A model generated the notes under the pieces. The model had not been told where the DNA came from. It ran no database searches and worked only from the letters and a program-made list of their open reading frames with translations. The position numbers were made by a program, and so were the translations under genes. This document shows positions 33,977 through 43,100 of a stretch of 64,000 nt of DNA, in pieces. The stretch's first letter is position 1; each line of letters starts with the position of its first letter. The DNA comes from Brachybacterium sp036311905 (GTDB lineage Bacteria; Actinomycetota; Actinomycetes; Actinomycetales; Dermabacteraceae): the NCBI RefSeq assembly GCF_036311905.1, contig NZ_JAZDCH010000017.1:1-64000 (forward strand). Reading direction: 5' to 3'.

Positions 33977-34883
33977 ACGGCCGACCCGGACCGAGGAGGA
34001 GACCCCGCTCATCGGTCCCGGTCGGACGCCGGGACCGCGGGATGCGGTGGTCGCCTCGCCGCAGCATGACCAGCAGGTCCGCGAGTGTCGCGTCCCAGGC
34101 GAGCATGACGTCCTCATAGGTCAGCCGGACGACCGTGTAGCCGAGGCGCCGAGCGGCTCGGTCCCTCCGCCTGTCGTTCGTGTACTTGGCCTGCTCCGCG
34201 TGATGAGCGACGCTGTCGCACTCGATGACGAGCCGCTCCCCCACCAGCAGATCGACCCGCCCCACCTCCGGGATCGCAACCTGGGGTCTCACCACGAACC
34301 CGCGTCGTGTGAGGGCGCGACGCACGATCGTCTCCGTGCCGGACTCCGCGACCCTGCTCAGCGGAAAGATCTCCCGTCGACGCTTTCGCGACAGCGACCG
34401 GCACACCGCAATCGCGTCATCCCCGCTGATCAGGCCTCGGTTCAGCCCGGATTCGAGGACCACGGCGGCGAGTCTCGGCTCGAGGCAGTGGACGGCGTGC
34501 TCGAGAGCGGTCAGGAGCGGGAGCACCGGGTGTTCGTCCGGCCAGGTTCGCAGGATCGGCGCATGCAGGACCACCCCCTCGCCGATCTCCCGAGCCGTGC
34601 GGCCCGTCCCAGGACCGACACGGCGGCGGGCCTCATGGACGCACCCCACCCGCGGCACCCAGAAGCCGTAGAGCTCGAGGGCATCCACACAGGTCAAGCG
34701 GTTCCCTCGGAGCAGCGCGGCTCGGACCTTCGGTGGAGTCCCCGGGGTTCCGTAGAACCCGCCGCCCAGCCGCTCCACCGCACCGCTCTCCAGCAGAGCC
34801 TCGATCGACCGCCGGCCGTGACCGCCCTCCTCGAGCTGGCGTCGGGTGCGGACATGGACCTCGGGGCGATGAGCGCTGACCAT
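33969..34883 (-). CDS. AbiEi-like winged helix plus DUF559 (Vsr-like) nuclease protein
   Basis: A 304-residue protein. Residues 11-45 (RTRRQLEEGGHGRRSIEALLESG...LGGGFYG) resemble the AbiEi antitoxin winged helix. The C-terminal domain (about 180-280) has the DUF559/very-short-patch-repair layout of a PD-(D/E)XK nuclease: Glu184, Asp211 in GRVDLL, Glu221-x-Asp223 in VIECDS, and the basic NDRRRDRAARRLGYTVVR. The gene is bracketed by direct copies of palindrome C, and its stop codon lies inside C1. I infer a DNA-nicking enzyme acting on hairpins or mismatches, but no substrate is known. The second such gene in the window (55255) is only distantly alike. Confidence 0.8.
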   Translation of the reverse strand: MVSAHRPEVHVRTRRQLEEGGHGRRSIEALLESGAVERLGGGFYGTPGTPPKVRAALLRGNRLTCVDALELYGFWVPRVGCVHEARRRVGPGTGRTAREIGEGVVLHAPILRTWPDEHPVLPLLTALEHAVHCLEPRLAAVVLESGLNRGLISGDDAIAVCRSLSRKRRREIFPLSRVAESGTETIVRRALTRRGFVVRPQVAIPEVGRVDLLVGERLVIECDSVAHHAEQAKYTNDRRRDRAARRLGYTVVRLTYEDVMLAWDATLADLLVMLRRGDHRIPRSRRPTGTDERGLLLGPGRPCP

Positions 34884-34987
34884 TGCCCCAGCCTGGATCG
34901 ACGGCTGCCGCGACGGGAGGAGACGGGGACGGCTGTGGATGACGGGGCGCTGGGGAGGAGAGGTGCGGGACCGGCGGCTGCGGAGCT

Positions 34988-35062
34988 GTCCACCAAAGGG
35001 ACGTGAGCGGCACGAGACCTGTTATATGCACGTCTCGTGCCGCTGACATCCCTTTCGTGGAC
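34988..35062. repeat. palindrome family C, copy C2
   Basis: A 75-bp hairpin in the same orientation as C1, with the same loop type (CCTGTTATATGCACG). It lies between the divergent DUF559 and VOC genes, 105 bases upstream of the DUF559 start, a position where a terminator would make no sense. Confidence 0.9.
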
Positions 35063-35070
35063 AGGCCGCC

Positions 35071-35151
35071 GGAGGAACGGGGCAGGGCGGGCAGGCCGGA
35101 GGAACGGGCCAGGGCGGGCAGGCCGGAGGAACGGGGCAGGGCGGGCAGGCC
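35071..35151. repeat. 27-bp tandem repeat, three copies
   Basis: Units beginning GGAGGAACGGG start at 35071, 35098 and 35125. The array starts eight bases after palindrome C2. The rest of the 34884-35249 gap holds C2 and the VOC gene's promoter region. Confidence 0.9.
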
Positions 35152-35249
35152 GGAGGGGGCAGACCGGTCCGGACCGGGACGCGGCGGGGCTCGGCGTGGA
35201 AGACTGGCCGCAAGCCTCTCCACCTGTCACCGCAGACCGAGGAGTCACC

Positions 35250-35696
35250 ATGGCAGCACCGCAGTTCAGCCCGTACATCAGCTTCCCCGGCACCGCGCAG
35301 GCCGCCTTCGAGCACTACCGCGAGCTGTTCGGCGGGAAGCTCGAGATCATGCTCTACGAGCAGTTCCCGGACCTCTCGGGCTTCCCCTTCACCCCGCCTC
35401 CGGGCTCGGTCGCGCACGCCCAGCTGCACGGCGGGCTGGTCACGCTCGCGGGCGGCGACGGCATCGCCCCGCCCGGAGAGGAGCTGCCGCCGCTCAGCTC
35501 CGAGGTCTACTCCTTCTTGATCGGCCTGGACGAGGTCGTGGACGCCCGGGCGCTGATCGAGCGGATCGTCGCCGCGGACGGCAGGGTGGCGATGCCCTTC
35601 GAGCTCGCCCCCTTGGGCGACCACTACGGCCAGGTCGTGGATCGCTTCGGCGTGATGTGGGCGCTGGTGGTGGAGGGACCGCGACAGGAGGGCTGA
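35250..35696 (+). CDS. VOC superfamily (PhnB-like) protein
   Basis: A 148-residue glyoxalase/bleomycin-resistance-fold protein of the PhnB/3-demethylubiquinone methyltransferase-like type: SPYISFPGTAQAAFEHYRELFGGKLE at the start, a Phe/Leu-rich centre, and FGDH-like DHYGQVVDRFGVMWALVVE at the end. Function is unknown. The start at 35250 has an AGGAG site; the open frame further up runs through the 27-bp repeat and palindrome C2 and is not real. Confidence 0.85.
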   Translation: MAAPQFSPYISFPGTAQAAFEHYRELFGGKLEIMLYEQFPDLSGFPFTPPPGSVAHAQLHGGLVTLAGGDGIAPPGEELPPLSSEVYSFLIGLDEVVDARALIERIVAADGRVAMPFELAPLGDHYGQVVDRFGVMWALVVEGPRQEG

Positions 35697-35773
35697 GCGG
35701 AATTCGCGGCCGCTCCCTGCCCCGGCCGACGGCCCCCAGCCGACGGCCCCACCCCGCCCCGGCCCCTGCCACG

Positions 35774-35801
35774 GCCGACGGCCGACGGCCGACGGCCGAC
35801 G
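35774..35801. repeat. 7-bp tandem repeat GCCGACG, four copies
   Basis: Four GCCGACG units lie inside a 100-base stretch rich in GCCGAC between the VOC and LLM genes. Confidence 0.85.
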
Positions 35802-35856
35802 GCACCAGCCGACAGCCCCGGCCCCGGTCCCGCCCCGAAGTCGCCCTCCCTACCCT

Positions 35857-35874
35857 GTTGATTTTATTTTCAAC
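35857..35874 (+). promoter_or_regulatory. AT-rich dyad before the LLM oxidoreductase gene
   Basis: GTTGATTTTATTTTCAAC, arms GTTGA/TCAAC around eight bases, 20 bases before the start. It is the most AT-rich stretch in this GC-rich window and is probably a repressor site over the promoter; the regulator is not identified. Confidence 0.5.
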
Positions 35875-35893
35875 CATCAGTTTGGGTGGCCCC

Positions 35894-36964
35894 ATGCGTG
35901 CTTTCGGATTCCTCAGCTTCGGTCACTACGGCGGCAGCCCCGCCCAGGGCGGAATCACCGCCCGCCAGATGCTCCACGACGCGATCGATATCGCCGTCGG
36001 GGCCGATGAGCTGGGCGTCAACAACGCCTCCTTCCGTGTGCACCACTACGCGCGGCAGTCGGCCTCCCCCATGCCGCTTCTCTCGGCGGTCGCCGCGCGC
36101 ACCCAGCGGATCGAGGTCGGCACGGGCGTCATCGACATGCGCTACGAGAACCCCCTCTACCTCGCCGAGGAGGCCGCGGCGCTCGACCTGATCGCGGACG
36201 GCCGCGTGGCGCTCGGCATCTCCCGCGGCGCCCCCGAGGCGGCCGACCGCGGCTGGGAGTCCTTCGGCTACACCGGCTCCACCGACCCGCGCGGCGCCGA
36301 CATCGCCCGCTCCAAGTTCGACGTCTTCCTCAAGGCCATCCAGGGCGCGCCGATGACCCGCGCCGCCGCGCAGCCCTACATGTCCGACGCCGCCCCGCAC
36401 GCCCCGCTCGCGATCGAGCCGCAGTCCCCGGACCTGATCCGCCACATCTGGTGGGGCGCCGGATCCCGGGCGACCGCCGAGTGGACCGGCGAGCTGGGCC
36501 TGAACATGATGAGCTCGACCCTGCTCACCGAAGCCACCGGCGCCGCCTTCGGCGACCTGCAGGCCGAGCAGATCGACGCCTTCCGCACCGCCTTCGCCGC
36601 CGCAGGCCACAGCCACACCCCGCGGATCTCGGTCTCCCGCAGCGTCTTCCCGATCGTGACCGATCAGGACCGTCGGCTGTTCGGCATCCGCTCCGGCCAG
36701 GACGCGGACCAGATCGGCATCATCGACGGCACCCGCTCCACCTTCGGCCGCACCTACACCGGCGAACCCGATCAGCTGATCGAGCAGCTGACGGCCGACG
36801 CCGCCGTGCAGTCCGCAGACACCCTGATGCTCACGATCCCCAGCCAGGCCGGGGTCGAGCTGAACCTGCACATCCTGCAGAGCTTCGCGGAGCACGTCGC
36901 TCCGGCGCTCGGCTGGAAGCCCAACACCGAGGGCCCCGTCGTCGGCGACCCGGTCGCGAGCTGA
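35894..36964 (+). CDS. LLM class flavin-dependent oxidoreductase
   Basis: A 356-residue luciferase-like monooxygenase-fold protein: FGFLSFGHYGG at the start, DELGVNNASFRVHHYARQSASPMPLLSAVAARTQRIEVGTGV around residues 38-80, and DLIADGRVALGISRG, all typical of FMN/F420-dependent LLM enzymes. The His in FRVHHYA aligns with the flavin-site His of the family. The substrate is unknown. The gene stands alone behind an AT-rich dyad. Confidence 0.88.
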   Translation: MRAFGFLSFGHYGGSPAQGGITARQMLHDAIDIAVGADELGVNNASFRVHHYARQSASPMPLLSAVAARTQRIEVGTGVIDMRYENPLYLAEEAAALDLIADGRVALGISRGAPEAADRGWESFGYTGSTDPRGADIARSKFDVFLKAIQGAPMTRAAAQPYMSDAAPHAPLAIEPQSPDLIRHIWWGAGSRATAEWTGELGLNMMSSTLLTEATGAAFGDLQAEQIDAFRTAFAAAGHSHTPRISVSRSVFPIVTDQDRRLFGIRSGQDADQIGIIDGTRSTFGRTYTGEPDQLIEQLTADAAVQSADTLMLTIPSQAGVELNLHILQSFAEHVAPALGWKPNTEGPVVGDPVAS

Positions 36965-37086
36965 GGCAGGGCTCGCCGCCGGCGACCCTACGCCGTGCCG
37001 GGCCACCCTGCCCTGGGGCCGGCCCCCTCGCTGGGCCCGCCGCAGCCCGACACCCGCACGTCGGCCTTACCGCGTAGCCTGCAGGA

Positions 37087-38004
37087 ATGCTCCGCATCGC
37101 GACCGCTAACGTCAACGGGATCCGCGCCGCCCATCGTCGGGGCCTGGGCGATTGGCTCGCCTCCCGCGGGGCCGACGTGATCGCGCTGCAGGAGGTCCGC
37201 GCGCAGGCCGCCGCGCTGCCCGAGCGGGCTTTCGGCGACTTCCACGTCGCGCTGGACACCGGCACGCTCCCGGGACGGAACGGGGTCGCGGTGCTCACCC
37301 GCCGGCCGCCTGCGGCGGTGCGCACCTGGGGCGGGGCGGCGCTGCTCGGCGCCGCCGACGGCCTCCTCGTGCCCGTCGCCGCGCCGGACCGGGTGCCGCT
37401 CGCCCGGGGCCTCGAGCGGTTCGTCGCCGAGGGCCGCTACCTCGAGGTCGATCTCGCCGACGTGCCGCTCACCATCGCCTCCCTCTACCTGCCCAAGGGT
37501 GGCCTGCCCGCGCATCTGCAGCGGCCCGAGCGGATGCGGGAGGCGCTCGACGGAGGGGCGCGCTACGCGCGGAAGATGCAGTTCCTCGACGGCTTCGCCC
37601 GGCAGCTCACCCGCACGCGCCGCGCGGCGCAGGCCGACGGGCGCGAGTACCTGCTGATGGGCGACCTGAACATCGCGCACACCCCGCAGGACCTCGCCGC
37701 GTGGCGCCGCAACCAGCAGACCGACGGGTTCCTGCCCGAGGAGCGGGAGTGGTTCGGACAGCAGCTCTCCCCGCGCACGCTCGTGGACGTCGTCCGCTCC
37801 CTGCACCCGGAGCAGGACGGCCCCTACTCGTGGTGGTCGTGGCTGGGGCGGGCCTTCGCCGAGGATCGCGGCTGGCGGATCGACTACCACCTGGCCACGC
37901 CGCGTCTCGCCCGCAGCGCGGTGCGGGCGGTCGTCGATCGCGAGGTGGCCGGCGAGCGGATCTCGGACCACTCTCCCGTGGTCGTCGACTACGCCTGGCC
38001 GTGA
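37087..38004 (+). CDS. xthA: exodeoxyribonuclease III / AP endonuclease
   Basis: A 305-residue member of the exonuclease-endonuclease-phosphatase fold. NVNGIRAA, ALQEVRAQ (metal Glu), EGRYLEVD, SLYLPKGG, LMGDLNIAHTPQDL and the C-terminal ERISDHSPVVVDY match XthA-type enzymes that cut at abasic sites during base excision repair. The length is slightly above the usual 260-280. A TAGCCT box ends six bases before the ATG, so the transcript is probably leaderless. Confidence 0.92.
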   Translation: MLRIATANVNGIRAAHRRGLGDWLASRGADVIALQEVRAQAAALPERAFGDFHVALDTGTLPGRNGVAVLTRRPPAAVRTWGGAALLGAADGLLVPVAAPDRVPLARGLERFVAEGRYLEVDLADVPLTIASLYLPKGGLPAHLQRPERMREALDGGARYARKMQFLDGFARQLTRTRRAAQADGREYLLMGDLNIAHTPQDLAAWRRNQQTDGFLPEEREWFGQQLSPRTLVDVVRSLHPEQDGPYSWWSWLGRAFAEDRGWRIDYHLATPRLARSAVRAVVDREVAGERISDHSPVVVDYAWP

Positions 38005-38205
38005 GTCACAGCGCCGGTGCGCGCGGGGCCGGTGCGCCGGTGCGCGCGGGGCCGACGGGAGACCGCGCGCAGGCCGCGGAGCACCCGCCCGGAGGGCCGC
38101 AGTGATGTCAGCAGACGGCCCTTACCCCCGCCCCTCCGCTCCCGTAAGGTAGGGCCTCGTGGGTGCCGGTGGGGCATCCCCTCAGCACCGCCCCGGAGGA
38201 TCGCG

Positions 38206-39198
38206 ATGCCCGCGCCGCAGACCGCCGCCCTGGCCGCGCCTGCCGCTCCCCTCCTCGCCCCCGCGGCACCCCTCCCGGCCCCCGCCGCCCCTGTGCACAC
38301 CGCGTCGACCGGCACCGATGCCTCCCGCGCCCTGCTCTCGCCGACTACCTCGCCCCGCCCCCTCACCCTGTGGGGCTCCTCGTCGATGAGCTCGCAGGGC
38401 GGCGCCGAGGCGACCCCGCTCGAGATCCGCATCCACGACCATCTCTCCCTCGCCGCCGCGCCCGCCGTCGTGCACGCCTTCGGCGTCGGCGCCACCCGCT
38501 CGGCGCACACCCTGCTGATGCGCGGACTGGACACCCCGACGCTGCGGGTCACCGGTCCCGCCGACGCGACGACGGGCGCGGTCCCCGTCACCCTCGAGCC
38601 CGCCCTGAACCCGGCCGGCCCGCTGCAGATCCCGGGAACCTGCGGCGACGTCGCCGGCACGCTCGACGGATCCACCGGCACCTGGTCCTTCCGCCCCGAC
38701 GATCCCGTCGCCCCGGTCGCGGACGGGGTCTTCTCCTCCTCCCTCGCGGCCATCGCCCAGGGCTCGCGGCAGATCCTGTGGATGGGGAAGAACAACATCA
38801 CGGACACGGCCGGGGTCCTCCACGACACCCAGCGCATGTGGGACGCGGCCGAGCATCCGGCGCACGACACGCTCGTGCTCGGGCAGTGGCCGACGGGCCA
38901 GGATCCGACGGGCTCCGCCACCGGGACCGCTCTCGCGCTGGTCAACACCGAGCAGCAGCGTCGCTACGGGGACCACTTCCTCGACCTCGCCTCGCTGCTG
39001 ACCACCGTCGAGGGGCTCGCCTGCCCGCCGCTGCAGGGTCTGCGGCTCGGGGAGCAGGCCTCCGCCCGGGACGCGCTCGCGGCGGGCGTGGTCCCCGAGG
39101 AGCTGCGGGCGCCCGACGGCATCCACCTCAACGGCTGGGGCAACCTGGCGGTGAGCTGGGCGATCGTCGATCGGCTGCGGGAGCTGGGGTGGCTGTGA
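38206..39198 (+). CDS. SGNH-hydrolase-like protein
   Basis: A 330-residue protein. After an Ala/Pro-rich 50-residue start, LTLWGSSSMSSQGG resembles block I (Gly-x-Ser) and APDGIHLNGWGNLAVSWAIVDRL resembles block V (Asp-x-x-His) of SGNH/GDSL esterases; NITD in the middle fits the Asn block. The central part is longer than usual. Relatives remove acyl groups from polysaccharides or teichoic polymers. It is translationally coupled (GTGA) to an SLH-domain gene, which suggests a surface role; export signals are not clear. Confidence 0.6.
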   Translation: MPAPQTAALAAPAAPLLAPAAPLPAPAAPVHTASTGTDASRALLSPTTSPRPLTLWGSSSMSSQGGAEATPLEIRIHDHLSLAAAPAVVHAFGVGATRSAHTLLMRGLDTPTLRVTGPADATTGAVPVTLEPALNPAGPLQIPGTCGDVAGTLDGSTGTWSFRPDDPVAPVADGVFSSSLAAIAQGSRQILWMGKNNITDTAGVLHDTQRMWDAAEHPAHDTLVLGQWPTGQDPTGSATGTALALVNTEQQRRYGDHFLDLASLLTTVEGLACPPLQGLRLGEQASARDALAAGVVPEELRAPDGIHLNGWGNLAVSWAIVDRLRELGWL

Positions 39199-40127
39199 GA
39201 CGACCTGCCGCCCCGCGCGCCCGCCGCGGCGACGCCCTCGACCCCGCGCTCCCGCCCGTCCCCGCCGCGACCGCACCGGCTGCACAGGTACCCGAGGTGC
39301 TCCCGTCGGCAACCCCCGCGGCACCGCCGTCGGCCGCCGCCCCCGACGTCGCCCCGTCGGCCCCGGCCCCCGCAGCATCCCCGTCGTCCGCCCCCGCCGC
39401 GCGCCGCGGGCCGGGCCGCCGCACCGTGCTGCTCGCCGGAGCCGCGGCGGCCGTTGTCGCCGTGCCCGTCGGCGTCGGCACCCTGCTGAACCGGTCGGGA
39501 TCCGCGCTCACCGCTTCCTCCGCCGAGGCCGGCACGGGCGCGGCCCCGACCAGCAGCCCCTTCGCCGACGTCGCCGATGACGCGGACGACCTCGCGGCGA
39601 TGCTCTGGGCGCACGAGACCGGCGTCCAGACCGCGCTCGAGGGCGACGCCTACGCGCCGGACCGCACCGTCACCCGCGGCCAGCTCGCCGTGGCCCTGCA
39701 CCGCTTCGGAGGCTCCCCCGAGGTGCCCGTCGCGAGCACCCCCACCCTGTTCGTCGACCTCGGGGATGATGCCGAGCAGACCGCGGCTCTGCTGTGGCTG
39801 CACGGCCGCGGAGCGCTGTGGGGCGATGCCGCGCTGCAGGTGCACCCGGACGGCGACGCGACCCTCGGCTGCGAGGCGTCGATGCTCACCGCGCTGCTGC
39901 GTCCTTCGCTCGCTGCCGTGGGTGTGACCTGGTCCCCCGTCACCGAGCTCTCCGCGAGCGAGGACGCAGCCACGGCCCCCGATCTGCTCGACCTCGGCTG
40001 GCTGGTCGCGGCCGGGATGCTGCCCGCGGGCACGACGCTCGGCACCGGCGACCGCGTGCTGACCCGCCTCGACGTCGCCCGCACCCTGCACCAGGCCGAC
40101 GCCGCGATCACCGACGCCACCGCCTGA
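39195..40127 (+). CDS. membrane-anchored protein with S-layer-homology-like domains
   Basis: A 310-residue protein. Residues 1-75 are Ala/Pro/Ser-rich, a hydrophobic segment (RRTVLLAGAAAAVVAVPVGVGTLL) near residues 77-100 is a signal or anchor, and the rest holds two or three SLH-like repeats: SPFADVADDADDLAAMLWAHETGV...VTRGQLAVALHRF, then LFVDLGDDAEQTAALLWLHGRGALWG. SLH repeats bind cell-wall polymers. The GTG start overlaps the SGNH gene's stop; a GTG two codons earlier is possible. Confidence 0.65.
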   Translation: MRRPAAPRARRGDALDPALPPVPAATAPAAQVPEVLPSATPAAPPSAAAPDVAPSAPAPAASPSSAPAARRGPGRRTVLLAGAAAAVVAVPVGVGTLLNRSGSALTASSAEAGTGAAPTSSPFADVADDADDLAAMLWAHETGVQTALEGDAYAPDRTVTRGQLAVALHRFGGSPEVPVASTPTLFVDLGDDAEQTAALLWLHGRGALWGDAALQVHPDGDATLGCEASMLTALLRPSLAAVGVTWSPVTELSASEDAATAPDLLDLGWLVAAGMLPAGTTLGTGDRVLTRLDVARTLHQADAAITDATA

Positions 40128-40197
40128 GCGCGGGAGCGGGCCCGGATCGGCCCGCGCAGCGCGCTCCTGTGTCGGCGATCACCCTAGAGTGGTCTCC

Positions 40198-43100
40198 ATG
40201 CCCGAGACTCCTGCGCACGCCGCCTATCTCCGTCACCCCGACGTCCACGGGGACGCCATCGTCTTCACCGCCGCGAACGACGTCTGGACCGTCCCGCTCG
40301 CCGGCGGCCGCGCCTGGCGCCTCACCGACGAGGGTGCGCCCGTCGCCTACCCGCGCTTCTCCCCGGACGGCGCGCACGTCGCCTACATCTCCCGCGCCTC
40401 GGGCGGCCCGGAGGTCTGGGTCACCGCGGCCGACGGATCGACCGCGCCGCGCCGCCTGACCACCTGGGGCAAGCCGTCCACGAAGGTCGCCGGCTGGCTG
40501 CCCGACGGGCGCGTCCTCGCCGCGAGCAGCCATGAGGCTCCGCTCGCCCGCGACATGCAGCTGTGGGCCGTGGACCTCGAGGGCCGCGCCGAGCTGCTGC
40601 CGCTCGGCCGCTCGGCCGAGGCCGCGATCCACCCCGACGGCACGACCGTGGTCGCGACCCCGTGGCGCCGCGACCAGGCCTCCTGGAAGCACTACCAGGG
40701 CGGCACCGCCGTGAAGCTGTGGATCTCCCGCCAGGAGGTGCCGCTCGACGCCGAGCCCGCCGCGCACGCCGCCCGCCCCTGGGAGCCGCTGCTCGACGAG
40801 CTCCTCGCCTCGAAGCTGCGGATCGCCTGGTATGGCGACCGCCTGATCTTCGCCTCCGACACCCCCGGCGAGGGCGCGGGGCGCACCGACCGGGCCAGCG
40901 CCAACCTCTGGTCGGTCGCGCAGGACGGCTCTGATCTGCGTCGCCACACCGCGCTGACCTCGGCCGACGGTTACCTGCGGGAGCCCGCCACCGACGGCAC
41001 CACGATCGTCTTCACCTCCCGCGGCCGGCTCTTCGCGATGGACTCCCTCGACGCGGAGCCGCGCGAGGTGGAGGTGCTCGCGAGTGGGGTCGGCTCCGCC
41101 CGTCGGCCGCGCCCCGCGCCGACCAGCCGGAACCTGCTGGCCCTGCGTCCCGTGCACGATGCCCGCTCGAGCGTCGTCGAATGGCGCGGCAGCGCGCACG
41201 CGCTCACCCACCGCGGCGGCCCGTCGCGTCTGCTCGCCGGGTCGTGCGGACTCCGCTACCGGGAGGTGCGGCCGCTGGGCCGCAGCCCCTTCGCGCTGAT
41301 GGTCTCCGATACCGAGGCCCTCGCCGACCGCGAGAACGGAGGGGTGGGCTCGGACGTCCTCGCGCTCCGGCGCCTCGACGGCGGCGGCGAGCCGATCCGC
41401 CTCGACCTCGGCGAGGTCGGCCGCATCCTGCACGCGATCCCCTCCCCCGACGGTTCGAAGGTCGCGATCTCCACCCACGACAACGTGGTGCGCCTGGTGA
41501 CCCTGCGCGGGGTCGTGGACCCGGCAAACACGGCAGCAACGGGGCACGGCAAGACCGGCACGGCCGACGGTGGCTCGACCGAAGCGGTCCCCTCCGCCCC
41601 GCGCCTCGAGCACGTGCGCGAGGTGGGCCGCTCCACCGGCGGCGAGGTGCAGCATCTGACCTGGTCCCCAGACAGCCGCTGGCTGGTGTGGGCCGAGCCG
41701 AACTCGTGGCTGCTGGGGCGCCTGATGATCTCGGACACCGCAGACCACGAGCCCACCGGCCGGGCCCTCACCTCCGGGAAGTACCAGGACTCCGAGCCGG
41801 CCTTCAGCGCCGACGGCAAGCACCTGGCCCTGCTGTCGCTGCGCACCTTCGAGACGGTGTACGACGACATGGTCTTCGACCTCGGCTTCGTCAACGCCGA
41901 GCGCCCCTTCCTGATCCCGCTCGAGTCGACCACCCCCGACCCCTTCGGCCCGCACCCGGACGGCTGGGGCGGCAGCGCCGACGAGAAGGACGGCAAGGAC
42001 CCGAAGGACGGCACGGGCGCCGCGCCGGCGGTCACCTCGGCGGCCGGCGCGACGCCGACGGGGGCCGCGTCGGCCGGGACGACCGACCCCTCGCAGCGCC
42101 CCGCGACGGCGACCAGCCCCGCGGGCACCGAGGACGCCGATGCGCCGCCCGCGACCATCGTCGACCTCGAGGCGATCGAGGCACGGATCGTGCCCTTCCC
42201 GGTGCTCTCGGGCTCGTACTCGCACCTCACCGCCGTCAAGGGCGGCTTCGTCTGGCTGCACCACCCGCAGCAGGGCGTGCTCGGCTCCTCGCGGGCCGGC
42301 GTGGAGGGCGAGGACCCGGCGCCGACCCTCGAGTTCTGGTCCCTCGCGGACCGCAAGCTGACCGTGCTCGCCGACGGGGTCAGCGATCTCGCCGCCTCCG
42401 GCGACGGGGAGACGCTCGTCGTGCTGCAGGGCGAGAACCGGGTGCAGATCCCCGCGACCCGCAAGGCGGACGAGGACTCCCCCGATCGCGTCGTCATCGA
42501 CCTCTCGCGCCTGCAGCTCACGGTCGACCCGGTGCTCGAGCGCCGCGGCATGCTGTGGGACAACTACCGGATCATGGCCCAGCAGTACTGGCGGGCGGAC
42601 ATGGACGGCCAGGACTGGCACGCCATGACCTCGTGGTACGACCCGGTGATCGAGCGGGTCGTCACCGACGACGACTTCCAGGACCTGATGTGGGAGGTCG
42701 TCGGCGAGCTCGGCACCTCGCACGCCTACGTGCAGGGCCGCGTCCACCAGGCATCCCCGCCGATGCTCCCCGCCTATCTCGGGGCGGACCTCGTGCGCCG
42801 CGACGAGGGCTGGACGATAGCCCGGATCCTGCCGGGCGACTCCTCGGATCCCGACGCCCGCTCGCCGTTGCTCGCCCCCGGCGTCGGCGCGCGCGAGGGC
42901 GATGCGATCGTGCGGATCGGCGGCCGGGAGGTGGGCGCCGAGGGCGTCGCCCCGCTGCTGATCGGCACCGCGGGGAAGGCCACCGAGTTGGTGCTGCTGC
43001 GCGACGGGGTCGAGCGGCGCGTGGCCGTCACGCCCCTCGGCGACGATTCCGAGCTGCGCTATCAGGACTGGGTCGCGTCCCGCCGCGCCCTCGTCGCCGA

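Noticed and set aside
33969..34883. Calling the AbiEi-like/DUF559 gene a type IV toxin-antitoxin antitoxin
   Set aside because: No AbiEii nucleotidyltransferase toxin gene is adjacent, and the C-terminal domain is a nuclease fold.
35071..35151. Three regular 27-bp repeats considered as a CRISPR array
   Set aside because: Units are directly adjacent with no unique spacers and there are no cas genes.
34981..35249. N-terminal extensions of the VOC gene through hairpin C2 and the 27-bp repeat
   Set aside because: The extension translates repeats (RAGRR-type) and lacks a ribosome site; the family start is at 35250.
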